Below are positions 7,831 through 15,918 of a stretch of 30,142 nucleotides of DNA, piece by piece. The notes below the pieces were generated by a model. The model was given only the letters and a program-made list of their open reading frames with translations. It was not told the DNA's origin and made no database searches. The position numbers and the translations under genes are program-made. This stretch comes from Oryzihumus sp036391795 (GTDB lineage: Bacteria; Actinomycetota; Actinomycetes; Actinomycetales; Dermatophilaceae). The DNA is taken from positions 1-30,142 of the forward strand of contig NZ_DASVZH010000130.1 of NCBI RefSeq assembly GCF_036391795.1, given 5' to 3'. Within the stretch, counting starts at the first letter, position 1. The number at the start of each line of letters is the position of its first letter.

Positions 7831-7880
7831 GGGACGGAGCGTTGCGCCACCGTGACCGGCCATGCAACAGGATTGACCCC

Positions 7881-9080
7881 ATGCACACACCGGTGAAGGG
7901 CTCGGTCCCCGCGGTGGTCGCGGTCTTCACGGTCAACGGTGCGCTGATGGCGCAGGCCTATGCACGCATGCCCCAGCTGCGCGACCAGGTCGGCGCGACG
8001 CCGGCGCAGCTGGGCCTGGCGCTGCTCGGGGGCGGCCTCGGCTCGGTGCTGGCCATGCCGTGGACCGGCCGGGTGGTGGAGCGGTGGGGCAGCAAGGCCA
8101 CGATCCGGGTCGTCGCGCTCGTCAACGTCCTGGCCTGGGCGACCGTCGCGTGGACCGGGTCCCCGCTCGCACTCGCCGCGACCCTCGTGTTCATCGGCGC
8201 GACCACCGGTGTCTGGGACGTGGCCATGAACGTCCAGGGGCACCACGTCGAGCGGCTGCGGGGTCGCTCCCTCATGCCCCGCCTGCACGCCGGCTTCTCC
8301 GCCGGCACCCTGGCCGGGGCGCTGGTGGGTGCGCTCGCGGCCAAGCTCACCCTGCCGCTGCAGGTGCAGCTGCCGGTCTTCGGCGCCCTGACCTTCGTCG
8401 TCGTCATCGGCGCGACCCGGCTCTTCGTCGGCGACCACGTCGGCGTCGAGGTCAGCCCGGAGGAGGAGCCGGTCGCGCCCACCCGCTCCGGCATCACCGT
8501 CCTCGAGGTGCTGATCGGACTGATCACCCTGTCCACCGCGATCGGGGAGGGTGCGGCCAACGACTGGCTGGCGCTGCTGCTGGTCGACGTCCGGGAGGCC
8601 CCGCCGGCGTTCGGCGCGCTGACCTTCGCCGCGTTCAACCTGACCATGCTCCTCGGCCGCCTCGCCGGGGGGCCGGCGATCGAGCGGTTCGGCCGGGTGT
8701 GGGTGCTGCGGGTCAGCGGGCTGTGCGCCTGCGCCGGGGTGCTGCTGGTCTGCCTCGTGCCGATGCTCGGTGCCGCCGTGCTCGGCGGCCTGCTGTGGGG
8801 CCTGGGCCTGGCCACCGTCTTCCCCGCGACGATGTCCGCCGCCGGCGAGGTGCCCGGCCGCGGCCAGCGGGCCATCGGCGTCGTCTCCACGATCGGCTAC
8901 GGCGGCTTCCTCCTCGGGGCGCCCACCATCGGCCTGCTCACCAGCCACGTCGGGCTGGACCGGGCGCTGTTGCTGATCGCCGGCTTCGCGGCCCTGATCG
9001 TGGTCCTCGCGCGGTATGCCGCGCCGGTCCCTGCCACGTCGCACGTCGTGCACGAGCCCGACGTGGGGCCCATGCGCTGA
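7881..9080 (+). CDS. MFS transporter (YbjJ-like)
   Basis: The 399-residue membrane protein shows about twelve hydrophobic segments in two halves separated by a charged loop (VEVSPEEEPVAPTRSG). The segment WDVAMNVQGHHVERLRGR followed by MPRLHAGFSAGTLAGA is characteristic of the YbjJ-type branch of the major facilitator superfamily. The substrate is unknown. The ATG at 7881 has AGGA at 7869-7872. It diverges from the Eis-like gene with a 50-base gap and converges on menF with 36 bases between stops; no clear terminator is seen in that gap. Confidence 0.85.
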   Translation: MHTPVKGSVPAVVAVFTVNGALMAQAYARMPQLRDQVGATPAQLGLALLGGGLGSVLAMPWTGRVVERWGSKATIRVVALVNVLAWATVAWTGSPLALAATLVFIGATTGVWDVAMNVQGHHVERLRGRSLMPRLHAGFSAGTLAGALVGALAAKLTLPLQVQLPVFGALTFVVVIGATRLFVGDHVGVEVSPEEEPVAPTRSGITVLEVLIGLITLSTAIGEGAANDWLALLLVDVREAPPAFGALTFAAFNLTMLLGRLAGGPAIERFGRVWVLRVSGLCACAGVLLVCLVPMLGAAVLGGLLWGLGLATVFPATMSAAGEVPGRGQRAIGVVSTIGYGGFLLGAPTIGLLTSHVGLDRALLLIAGFAALIVVLARYAAPVPATSHVVHEPDVGPMR

Positions 9081-9116
9081 GGCGAGACCGCCGCGGGCCA
9101 GGTCAGGCTGCCGGCG

Positions 9117-10409
9117 TCAGAGGGCCTCGAGGGCGTCGCGCATGGGCACGAACTTGGCGTCGGACTCGGCCAGCTCGGCGTCGGGGTCGGACCCGGCGAC
9201 GATGCCGCAGCCGGCGAACAACCGCAGCCGCCGCGCGTCGTCGGGGTCGAAGGCCCCGCAGCGCAGTGCGATGCCCCACTCGCCGTCGCCGCTGGCGTCC
9301 ATCCAGCCGACCGGCCCGGCGTAGCGCCCCCGGTCCATGTGCTCCAGCTCGGCGATGGCCTGCGCGGCGACCGGGGTGGGGGTGCCGCAGACCGCCGCCG
9401 ACGGGTGCAGCGAGGCCGCAAGCCCGAGCGAGGTGGTGCCGTCGGCGAGCACGCCGGCCACGTCGGTGGCCAGGTGCATGACGTTGGTCAGGTGCAGCAC
9501 GAACGGCGCCTCGGGCACGTTCATCGAGGTGCAGTGCGGTTCCAGCGCGTCGGCGACGGAGCGCACGGCGTACTCGTGCTCCTCGAGGTCCTTGGACGAG
9601 CGCGCCAGTGACGCGGCCAGGGCCAGGTCGTGCCCGTCGTCGCCGGTGCGGCGGATGGTCCCCGCCAGCACCCGGGAAGTGACCAGGCCCTTCTCCAGGC
9701 GGACCAGCATCTCCGGCGTGGCGCCGAGCAGGCCGTCGACGGCGAAGACCCAGGTGTTGTCGTAGCGCTCGGCCAGGCGCTGCAGCAGCCAGCGCGGGTC
9801 GATCGGGTCGGCCGCGTCGACCTCGAGGTCGCGGGCCAGGACCACCTTGTCCATCTCGCCGGCGGCGATCCGGGACACCGCCTCGGCGACCGCGCCGCCC
9901 CACTGCGCCCCGGACAGGGCCCCGTCGGCGAAGGCGACCTCCCGCGGGGCGGCCGGGGGCTCGCCGGGTCCGGGGGTGAGGACCGCCGGCAGGCTCGAGC
10001 CCCGCGTGATCGTGGTGAGCCAGAAGTGCGAGCCGCGGTGGCCCAGGACCACCTCGGGCACGACCAGGGAGGCCCCGGCCGGGGAGTCGTCGGCGAAGGC
10101 GATCGAGCCGAAGCAGACCGGCCCGGTGCCGGGGAGCAGCACGTCGTCGCGGATCACGGCCCGGGAGACGACCTCCCGCCACCACTCCTGGGCGGCGGCG
10201 AAGCGCTGCGGGCCGCTCGCCTCGAAGGCCAGGGCCCGACCCCAGCCGACCAGCCCCTCACCGCGCCGCACCCACGAGGAGATCGCCTCGGGGGAGACGT
10301 GCCCCGGCAGCAGCGACAGCAGCGCGCCGGGGTCCTCGAGCGCCACCGTGCGCGCCACGAGCGGCCCGGCCGCGGGCGGCGGCGGGACGGGTGCGGGCTC
10401 AGTGGTCAC
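9117..10409 (-). CDS. menF: Isochorismate synthase MenF
   Basis: MenF converts chorismate to isochorismate, entering the menaquinone branch. The 430-residue product carries the chorismate-binding fold: GEMDKVVLARDLEV with the lysine expected of isochorismate synthases, GATPEMLVRLEKG, RVLAGTIRRTG, SSKDLEEHEYAVRSV, LHPSAAVCGTPTP and the C-terminal FAGCGIVAGSDPDAELAE. A salicylate-synthase role is less likely given the men context. The start GTG 10409 is uncertain: TTG 10418 is also in frame. On the minus strand TAGGCT lies 8 bases before the GTG, again compatible with a leaderless start. It diverges from menG. Confidence 0.92.
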   Translation of the reverse strand: MTTEPAPVPPPPAAGPLVARTVALEDPGALLSLLPGHVSPEAISSWVRRGEGLVGWGRALAFEASGPQRFAAAQEWWREVVSRAVIRDDVLLPGTGPVCFGSIAFADDSPAGASLVVPEVVLGHRGSHFWLTTITRGSSLPAVLTPGPGEPPAAPREVAFADGALSGAQWGGAVAEAVSRIAAGEMDKVVLARDLEVDAADPIDPRWLLQRLAERYDNTWVFAVDGLLGATPEMLVRLEKGLVTSRVLAGTIRRTGDDGHDLALAASLARSSKDLEEHEYAVRSVADALEPHCTSMNVPEAPFVLHLTNVMHLATDVAGVLADGTTSLGLAASLHPSAAVCGTPTPVAAQAIAELEHMDRGRYAGPVGWMDASGDGEWGIALRCGAFDPDDARRLRLFAGCGIVAGSDPDAELAESDAKFVPMRDALEAL

Positions 10410-10426
10410 GGTGAGCAAGCCTACGA

Positions 10427-10451
10427 CCGGGGCCGGCGCGCCCGACCCCGG
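10427..10451. repeat. GC-rich inverted repeat upstream of menF
   Basis: CCGGGG (10427-10432) and CCCCGG (10446-10451) flank a GC-rich centre in the menF-menG divergent region. It may be part of promoter control of menF, but chance is not excluded. Confidence 0.3.
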
Positions 10452-10495
10452 ACCACGGTGAGGGGGTCCGCGCGACCCGGCCACCTGGCACACCG

Positions 10496-10518
10496 GTGGT
10501 GGCCGTGCAGGCCACCAC
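10496..10518 (+). repeat. Perfect 9-base-pair hairpin in the menG upstream region
   Basis: GTGGTGGCC and GGCCACCAC flank the 5-base loop GTGCA. It sits 10 bases before the GGGAGGA ribosome-binding site of menG. If inside the menG leader it could influence translation or act as an operator; it lacks a T-run, so a conventional terminator is unlikely. Confidence 0.65.
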
Positions 10519-10542
10519 GCGGCATACGGGAGGATGTGGCCC

Positions 10543-11238
10543 ATGATCCGCGCCAGCCTCGACAAGCGTCCCCGCGACGTCGCCGCGATGTTCGACGACG
10601 TGGCGGGCAGGTACGACGTCACCAACGACGTACTGTCCCTCGGCCAGGACCGCCTCTGGCGCAAGGCCGTCGTGCGCGCCGTCGACGCCCGGCCGGGGGA
10701 GCGGGTGCTCGACATCGCCGCCGGCACGGGCACCAGCAGCGAGCCGTTCGCCGACGCCGGGATCGACGTGGTGCCGGCCGACTTCTCCCTCGGCATGCTG
10801 CGGGTCGGCAACCGCCGCCGCCCCGACCTGGGCTTCACCGCCGCCGACGCGCTGCGGCTGCCGTTCGCCGACGCGTCCTTCGACGTGGTCACCATGTCCT
10901 TCGGGCTGCGCAACGTCTCCGACACCCTCGGCGCGCTGCGCGAGTTCCTGCGGGTGACGAAGCCGGGCGGCCGCCTCGTGGTCTGCGAGTTCTCCCACCC
11001 GACCAACGCGACCTTCCGCAAGGTCTACAGCGAGTACCTCATGCGCTCGCTGCCGCCGATTGCCCGCCGGGTCAGCTCCAACCCCGAGTCCTACGTCTAC
11101 CTCGCCGAGTCGATCCAGGCCTGGCCCGACCAGGCCGGTATGGCGCGCACGGTCACCGAGGCGGGGTGGCAGGACGTGGCCTGGCGCAACCTCAGCGGCG
11201 GGATCGTCGCCCTGCACCGGGCGGTCAAGGCGGGTTAG
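10543..11238 (+). CDS. menG: Demethylmenaquinone methyltransferase MenG/UbiE
   Basis: This SAM-dependent methyltransferase makes menaquinone from demethylmenaquinone, the last ring modification. The 231-residue protein has the UbiE signature: FDDVAGRYDVTNDVLSLGQDR near the N-terminus, SAM motif LDIAAGTGTSSEPF, FTAADALRLPFADASFDVVTMSFGLRNV, LREFLRVTKPGGRLVVCEFS and AWPDQAGMARTVTEAGW. ATG 10543 is chosen over ATG 10534, because GGGAGGA (10528-10534) would directly abut the earlier ATG but is 8 bases from the later one. It diverges from menF and lies 108 bases before the MenJ-like gene. Confidence 0.94.
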   Translation: MIRASLDKRPRDVAAMFDDVAGRYDVTNDVLSLGQDRLWRKAVVRAVDARPGERVLDIAAGTGTSSEPFADAGIDVVPADFSLGMLRVGNRRRPDLGFTAADALRLPFADASFDVVTMSFGLRNVSDTLGALREFLRVTKPGGRLVVCEFSHPTNATFRKVYSEYLMRSLPPIARRVSSNPESYVYLAESIQAWPDQAGMARTVTEAGWQDVAWRNLSGGIVALHRAVKAG

Positions 11239-11291
11239 GTCTGCCTCAGTTCGGCAGGGTCCCGGGTCCGGGCGTAGAGTTCCGGGCGTAT

Positions 11292-11309
11292 TCGTGAAGA
11301 TCTTCACAA
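11292..11309. promoter_or_regulatory. Candidate Rex (NADH-sensing) or CRP-family operator
   Basis: The sequence TCGTGAAGATCTTCACAA contains the perfect 14-base palindrome GTGAAGATCTTCAC. It matches 13 of 14 fixed positions of the Rex site TTGTGAA-N4-TTCACAA. It also fits the broader CRP/GlxR pattern NGTGA-N6-TCACA, so the regulator cannot be settled by eye. It lies 37 bases before the MenJ-like start and upstream of nuoA-N. A weak TAGAGT (11275-11280) just upstream could be a -10, which would put the palindrome over the early transcribed region. Confidence 0.6.
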
Positions 11310-11346
11310 GCGCGCGCAAAGCAGCAATCAGCATGGTGAGGCAGCC

Positions 11347-12669
11347 GTGAGCAACAGCGAGACCGAGGCAGGGATGACCCCCGCGTCAGGCAGCCCGGCC
11401 TCCGAGACCGCCGACGTGATCGTGGTCGGCGCCGGCCCGGGCGGTTCCGCCACCGCGGCCTACCTCGCCGACCACGGCCTCGACGTCGTGCTGCTGGAGA
11501 AGTCCTCGTTCCCGCGCGACAAGATCTGCGGCGACGGCCTGACCCCGCGCGCCACCAAGGAGCTCATCTCCCTCGGCGTCGACACCTCGGGCTGGCAGCG
11601 CACCAAGGGCCTGCGCATCAAGGGCGGCGGCCACACGCTGCAGCTCGACTGGCCGGAGACCGACCACTTCCCCTCCTACGGCATGGTGCGCACCCGGGCC
11701 CAGCTCGACGAGACCCTGGCCCGCTACGCGCAGTCCCGCGGCGCCCGGCTCGAGGAGCACACCAGCGTCACCGGTCCGGTCCACGACGCCGCCGGCCGGG
11801 TCGTCGGTGTCACCGCCCGGCGGGTCGACGAGCGCGGCCGGGCCGCCGGCGACACCGTCACCTACCGCGCCCCGGTGGTCATCGCCAGCGACGGCGTCTC
11901 GAGCCGCCTCGCCACCGCCGTCGGCCGCCCCAAGCGCGAGGACCGCGTGATGGGCGTCGCCGTCCGCGCCTACTACCGCACGCCGCGCCGCGACGACTAC
12001 CTCGAGTCCCACCTCGAGCTGTGGACCCGCGACGACTCCGGCAACCGCATCCTCATGCCCGGCTACGGCTGGCTCTTCCCGCTCGAGGACGGCCGCACCA
12101 ACGTCGGCCTCGGCACGCTCGACACCACGGCGGCCTTCCAGAAGACCGACTACAAGGACGTCATGCGGCGCTGGGTCGAGGACATCGACGCCGACTGGCA
12201 GCTCGAGCACGACGACTCCGCCGGCCCGATCCGTGGCGCCGCGCTGCCGATGGGTTTCAACCGCAGCCCGCTCTACGCCGACGGCCTGCTCCTCGTCGGC
12301 GACGCCGGCGGCATGGTCAACCCGTTCAACGGCGAGGGCATCGACTACGCCCTCGAGGCCGCGCGCGTGGGGGCCGAGCTCGTCGCCCAGGCGCTGGCCC
12401 GCCCGAGCGACGCCGAGCGCGAGCGCGTCCTGGCCACCTACCCGAAGGTGATGAAGGACGAGCTCGGTGGCTACTTCACGCTGGGCCGCTGGTTCGCGCA
12501 CGCGATCGGCAACCCGGAGGTGATGCGTCTGGCCACCAAGTACGGCCTGCCGCGCACCACGCTGATGAAGTTCCTGCTGAAGGTCATGGCCAACCTCGCG
12601 GAGCCGCGCGGCGGCACCGCGGGTGACCGCCTGATCACCGCCCTGTCCAAGATGGCCCCGGCGGCATGA
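11347..12669 (+). CDS. menJ: Geranylgeranyl reductase-family FAD oxidoreductase, probable menaquinone reductase MenJ
   Basis: The 440-residue flavoprotein has the N-terminal Rossmann motif VIVVGAGPGGSATA (GAGPGG at 28-33), the FPRDKICGDGLTPRA block, and the second FAD motif GDAGGMVNPFNGEGIDYA at about 318. Its family includes archaeal geranylgeranyl reductases and Mycobacterium tuberculosis Rv0561c (MenJ), which saturates one isoprene unit of menaquinone-9. Position after menG and before nuoA-N supports the MenJ role; reduction of another prenyl chain is possible. GTG 11347 has GTGAGG 5 bases upstream. A Rex/CRP-like palindrome precedes it. The 136-base gap to nuoA shows no clear terminator, so read-through into nuo is plausible. 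Confidence 0.85.
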   Translation: MSNSETEAGMTPASGSPASETADVIVVGAGPGGSATAAYLADHGLDVVLLEKSSFPRDKICGDGLTPRATKELISLGVDTSGWQRTKGLRIKGGGHTLQLDWPETDHFPSYGMVRTRAQLDETLARYAQSRGARLEEHTSVTGPVHDAAGRVVGVTARRVDERGRAAGDTVTYRAPVVIASDGVSSRLATAVGRPKREDRVMGVAVRAYYRTPRRDDYLESHLELWTRDDSGNRILMPGYGWLFPLEDGRTNVGLGTLDTTAAFQKTDYKDVMRRWVEDIDADWQLEHDDSAGPIRGAALPMGFNRSPLYADGLLLVGDAGGMVNPFNGEGIDYALEAARVGAELVAQALARPSDAERERVLATYPKVMKDELGGYFTLGRWFAHAIGNPEVMRLATKYGLPRTTLMKFLLKVMANLAEPRGGTAGDRLITALSKMAPAA

Positions 12670-12805
12670 GCCGGACGGGCGCCCCTAGGATTGGGCCGTT
12701 TGGAGACGTGGCCCCGCGTTCGCGGATGGTTTGCCTCGCCAACGTGGCGCACTCCGGACAGACTGCCGTGAGCGAGATGATCAACCGAAAGGGGAGCGTG
12801 TCGGG

Positions 12806-13168
12806 ATGACCAACCCCTACGTCCCACTCCTGTTCCTGGCCGCCATCGGTGGCGGATTCGCCGTCTTCTCGGTGGTCGCGGGGTCCCTGGCCGGGCCCAA
12901 GCGCTACAACCGCGCGAAGCTCGACGCGTACGAGTGCGGCATCGAGCCGACGCCGCACGCGAGCGGCGGCGGCAAGGTGCCGATCAAGTACTACCTGACG
13001 GCCATGCTGTTCATCGTCTTCGACATCGAAGGCGTCTTCCTCTACCCGTTCGCGGTGGCCTTCAACAAGCTCGGCCTCTTCGCGTTGGTGGAGATGGTCC
13101 TGTTCATCATCACGGTGTTCGTCGCCTACGCCTACGTGTGGCGTCGCGGCGGTTTGGAGTGGGACTGA
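12806..13168 (+). CDS. nuoA: NADH-quinone oxidoreductase subunit A
   Basis: NuoA is a small membrane subunit of complex I beside the quinone-entry site. The 120 residues contain three hydrophobic helices and the diagnostic loop YNRAKLDAYECGIEPTPHASG with the conserved ECG cysteine, followed by KVPIKYYLTAMLFIVFDIEG. The ATG at 12806 is preceded by AAAGGGGA (12788-12795), somewhat distant at 10 bases. The stop overlaps the nuoB start by one base (TGATG). It begins the nuo operon. Confidence 0.96.
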   Translation: MTNPYVPLLFLAAIGGGFAVFSVVAGSLAGPKRYNRAKLDAYECGIEPTPHASGGGKVPIKYYLTAMLFIVFDIEGVFLYPFAVAFNKLGLFALVEMVLFIITVFVAYAYVWRRGGLEWD

Positions 13169-13722
13169 TGGGTATCGAGGAGAAGCTCCCCGCGGGCTTC
13201 CTGCTCACCACGGTCGAGCAGCTGGCCGGCTACATGCGCAAGAGCTCGGTGTGGCCCGCGACGTTCGGCCTGGCCTGCTGCGCCATCGAGATGATGGCCG
13301 TCGGCACGCCGGACTACGACATCGCCCGGTTCGGCATGGAGCGCTTCTCGGCGACCCCGCGCCAGGCGGACCTGATGATCGTCGCCGGCCGGGTCAGCCA
13401 GAAGATGGCCCCGGTCGTGCGCCAGGTCTACGACCAGATGCCCGAGCCCAAGTGGGTCATCTCGATGGGCGTCTGCGCCAGCAGCGGCGGCATGTTCAAC
13501 AACTACGCCATCGTCCAGGGCGTCGACCACATCGTCCCGGTCGACGTCTACCTGCCCGGCTGCCCGCCGCGGCCGGAGATGCTGCTCAACGCGATCATCA
13601 CGCTGCACGAGCAGATCCAGAACACGCCGCTGGGCGTCAACCGCGTCAAGGCCGCCCGCGCCGCCGAGGAGGCCGCGCTCAAGGCGACGCCGACGCACGC
13701 CATGAAGGGGCTGTTGGCATGA
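13168..13722 (+). CDS. nuoB: NADH-quinone oxidoreductase subunit B
   Basis: NuoB (184 residues) carries iron-sulfur cluster N2, the last electron carrier before menaquinone. The four cysteine ligands are visible: the adjacent pair in GLACCAIEMM (C37, C38), GVCASSGGMF (C103) and GCPPRPE (C132). It has a short C-terminal tail compared with some relatives. It overlaps nuoA by one base. Unlike most nuo junctions, 70 bases separate its stop from nuoC, and this gap holds a 25-codon mini-ORF and a repeat. Confidence 0.97.
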   Translation: MGIEEKLPAGFLLTTVEQLAGYMRKSSVWPATFGLACCAIEMMAVGTPDYDIARFGMERFSATPRQADLMIVAGRVSQKMAPVVRQVYDQMPEPKWVISMGVCASSGGMFNNYAIVQGVDHIVPVDVYLPGCPPRPEMLLNAIITLHEQIQNTPLGVNRVKAARAAEEAALKATPTHAMKGLLA

Positions 13723-13796
13723 CGACGGCGCAGCGAGGACCGCAGCGCAGCGAGGACCGGAGCAAGCGCGGAGTCCTGCCCGAGGTGATGGTGTGA
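13719..13796 (+). other. Bridging 25-codon mini-ORF between nuoB and nuoC
   Basis: An ATG at 13719 overlaps the nuoB stop as ATGA, and its own TGA (13794-13796) overlaps the nuoC GTG (13793) by two bases. The peptide begins MTTAQRGPQR and ends LPEVMV; it is in a different frame from nuoC. It resembles no protein I recognise and is probably not functional as a peptide. Its position would let ribosomes re-initiate from nuoB through to nuoC. Translation is inferred, not shown. Confidence 0.4.
13728..13759 (+). repeat. Direct repeat in the nuoB-nuoC junction
   Basis: GCGCAGCGAGGACCG occurs twice, at 13728-13742 and 13745-13759, with a 17-base period. A degenerate third unit (GAGCAAGCGCGGAGTCC) follows. 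This short repetitive block is the only sequence of its kind noticed in the nuo operon and looks like an inserted intergenic repeat. Confidence 0.8.
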
Positions 13797-14557
13797 GCGA
13801 CAACGACAACAAGAAGGTCCCGACCGACAAGGCGCAGGAGACCGGCGGCGCGCCGACCGAGGCCGAGCGCGACAACCTGCCGGCCGCACCGGGCACGCCC
13901 GAGGTCGTCTCCGTCCGCCACGGCATGTTCGGTGCCTCCGACAGCGGTGACACCAGCGGGTATGGCGGGCTGGTCGCCCCGGTGCTCTTCCCCGCGCCGG
14001 CGCAGCGGCCCTACGGCCGCTACTTCGACGAGGTGGCCGACCACCTCGAGCGTGCGCTCGAGGGCGCCGGGGGCTTCGGCCGCGCCATCGAGAAGGTCAT
14101 CGTCGACCGCGGCGAGCTGACCCTGTTCGTGCGTCGCGAGGACCTGCTCACCGTCGCTCGCGCGCTGCGCGACGACCCGGCCCTGCGGTTCGAGATGTGC
14201 ACCGGCGTCTCCGGCGTGCACTACCCGCACGAGACCGGCCGTGAGCTGCACGCCGTCTACCACTTTCTGTCGATCACCCACGGTGGTCGCCGGGTCCGTG
14301 TCGAGGTCACCTGCCCCGACGACGACCGCCACATCCCGTCGATCGTCGGCATCTACCCGGCCAACGACTGGCACGAGCGCGAGACCTGGGACATGTTCGG
14401 CATCGAGTTCGACGGTCACCCCGCGCTGACCCGGATCCTCATGCCGGACGACTGGCCCGGCCACCCGCAGCGCAAGGACTACCCCCTCGGCGGCATCCCC
14501 GTCGAGTACAAGGGCGCCACCATCCCGCCGCCGGACCAGCGGAGGTCCTACAACTGA
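13793..14557 (+). CDS. nuoC: NADH-quinone oxidoreductase subunit C
   Basis: NuoC (254 residues) is a hydrophilic 30-kDa-type subunit of the connecting module of complex I. The core motif GIYPANDWHERETWDMFGIEF and the end LMPDDWPGHPQRKDYPLGG are clear. The first 60 or so residues are charged and low complexity, leading to VVSVRHGMFGASDSGDTSGYGG, an extension known in actinobacterial NuoC. GTG 13793 is chosen as start, with GAGG about 7 bases upstream. The end overlaps nuoD by one base. Confidence 0.95.
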   Translation: MSDNDNKKVPTDKAQETGGAPTEAERDNLPAAPGTPEVVSVRHGMFGASDSGDTSGYGGLVAPVLFPAPAQRPYGRYFDEVADHLERALEGAGGFGRAIEKVIVDRGELTLFVRREDLLTVARALRDDPALRFEMCTGVSGVHYPHETGRELHAVYHFLSITHGGRRVRVEVTCPDDDRHIPSIVGIYPANDWHERETWDMFGIEFDGHPALTRILMPDDWPGHPQRKDYPLGGIPVEYKGATIPPPDQRRSYN

Positions 14558-15918
14558 TGAGCACCGACCAGATGCATGCAGGCGACGTCTACGCGACCGG
14601 CGTCGCCGACGAGGCCGACGCCGAGGGCGCGCGCGTCTTCAACGCCGCGGGTGGCGACTGGGACACCATCGCCGACGAGGCCTCCGCGCTCCACGAGGAG
14701 CGCATCGTCGTCAACATGGGCCCGCAGCACCCGTCCACTCACGGTGTGCTCCGGCTCATCCTCGAGCTCGACGGTGAGACCGTCACCGAGACGCGGGCCG
14801 GCATCGGCTACCTGCACACGGGCATCGAGAAGAACATGGAGTTCCGTAACTGGACGCAGGGCGTGACCTTCTGCACCCGGATGGACTACCTCACGCCGCT
14901 GTTCAACGAGACGGCGTTCTGCCTCGCGGTGGAGAAGCTGCTGGGGATCACCGACCAGATCCCCGAGCGGGCCAGCATCATCCGCGTGCTCATGATGGAG
15001 CTCAACCGGATCTCCTCCCACCTCGTGGCCCTGGCCACCGGTGGCATGGAGATGGGTGCCACGACGGTCATGACCGTCGGCTTCCGCGAGCGTGAGCGGA
15101 TCCTGTCCATCTTCGAGATGGTCACCGGCCTGCGCATGAACAACGCCTACGTCCGCCCCGGCGGCGTGGCGCAGGACCTGCCCCCGGGTGCCATCGACAA
15201 GATCCGCGACGCGATCCCCGCGATCCGCAAGGGCCTCGGCGAGCTCGAGCTGCTGCTCAACGAGAACCCGATCCTCAAGGGCCGCACCGTCGACGTGGGC
15301 TACCTCGACCTGACCGGCTGCATGGCCCTGGGCATCACCGGGCCGGTGCTGCGCTCGGCCGGCCTGCCGCACGACCTGCGCAAGCTGGACCCGTACTGCG
15401 GCTACGAGACCTACGAGTTCGACGTCATCACCCGCGACTCCTGCGACGCCTACGGCCGCCTGCGCATCCGCATCGACGAGATGTACGAGTCGCTGAAGAT
15501 CGCCGAGCAGGCCGTCGACCGGCTGCAGGCCACCCCCGGCCCGGTCATGGTCGAGGACAAGAAGATCGCCTGGCCGGCGCAGCTGGCCATCGGCGGCGAC
15601 GGCATGGGCAACAGCCTGGACCACATCCGCGAGATCATGGGCAGCTCGATGGAGTCCCTCATCCACCACTTCAAGCTGGTGACCGAGGGCTTCCGCGTCC
15701 CGCCGGGCCAGGCCTACGTCGCGATCGAGTCGCCCAAGGGTGAGCTCGGCGTCCACGTCGTCTCCGACGGCGGCACCCGCCCCTACCGTGCGCACTTCCG
15801 CGACCCTTCGTTCAACAACCTGCAGGCCACGGCCGCGATGTGCGAAGGCAGCCAGGTTGCCGACGTCATCGTCGCCGTCGCCTCGATCGACCCCGTGATG
15901 GGAGGCGTGGACCGCTGA
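14557..15918 (+). CDS. nuoD: NADH-quinone oxidoreductase subunit D
   Basis: NuoD (453 residues) is the 49-kDa-type subunit that forms the quinone pocket with NuoB. Diagnostic segments are VVNMGPQHPSTHGVLRLILELDGE with the quinone-site histidine region, GYLHTGIEKNMEFRNW, YLTPLFNETAFCLAVEKLLG, MMELNRISSHLVALATGGMEMGA, and the C-terminal PKGELGVHVVSDGGTRPYR and DPVMGGVDR. Length and motifs are complete. It overlaps nuoC and nuoE by one base each (TGATG). Confidence 0.97.
   Translation: MSTDQMHAGDVYATGVADEADAEGARVFNAAGGDWDTIADEASALHEERIVVNMGPQHPSTHGVLRLILELDGETVTETRAGIGYLHTGIEKNMEFRNWTQGVTFCTRMDYLTPLFNETAFCLAVEKLLGITDQIPERASIIRVLMMELNRISSHLVALATGGMEMGATTVMTVGFRERERILSIFEMVTGLRMNNAYVRPGGVAQDLPPGAIDKIRDAIPAIRKGLGELELLLNENPILKGRTVDVGYLDLTGCMALGITGPVLRSAGLPHDLRKLDPYCGYETYEFDVITRDSCDAYGRLRIRIDEMYESLKIAEQAVDRLQATPGPVMVEDKKIAWPAQLAIGGDGMGNSLDHIREIMGSSMESLIHHFKLVTEGFRVPPGQAYVAIESPKGELGVHVVSDGGTRPYRAHFRDPSFNNLQATAAMCEGSQVADVIVAVASIDPVMGGVDR

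Noticed and set aside
11234..11252. Possible iron box (DtxR/IdeR-like TTAGGTCTGCCTCAG) after menG
   Set aside because: Only the first half resembles the consensus TTAGGTTAGGCTAACCTAA; the second half does not, and the first bases include the menG stop.
12738..12750. CGCCA/TGGCG hairpin between menJ-like gene and nuoA as terminator
   Set aside because: Only five pairs, 3-base loop and no T-run; too weak to claim a transcript end, so menJ-nuo co-transcription stays open.
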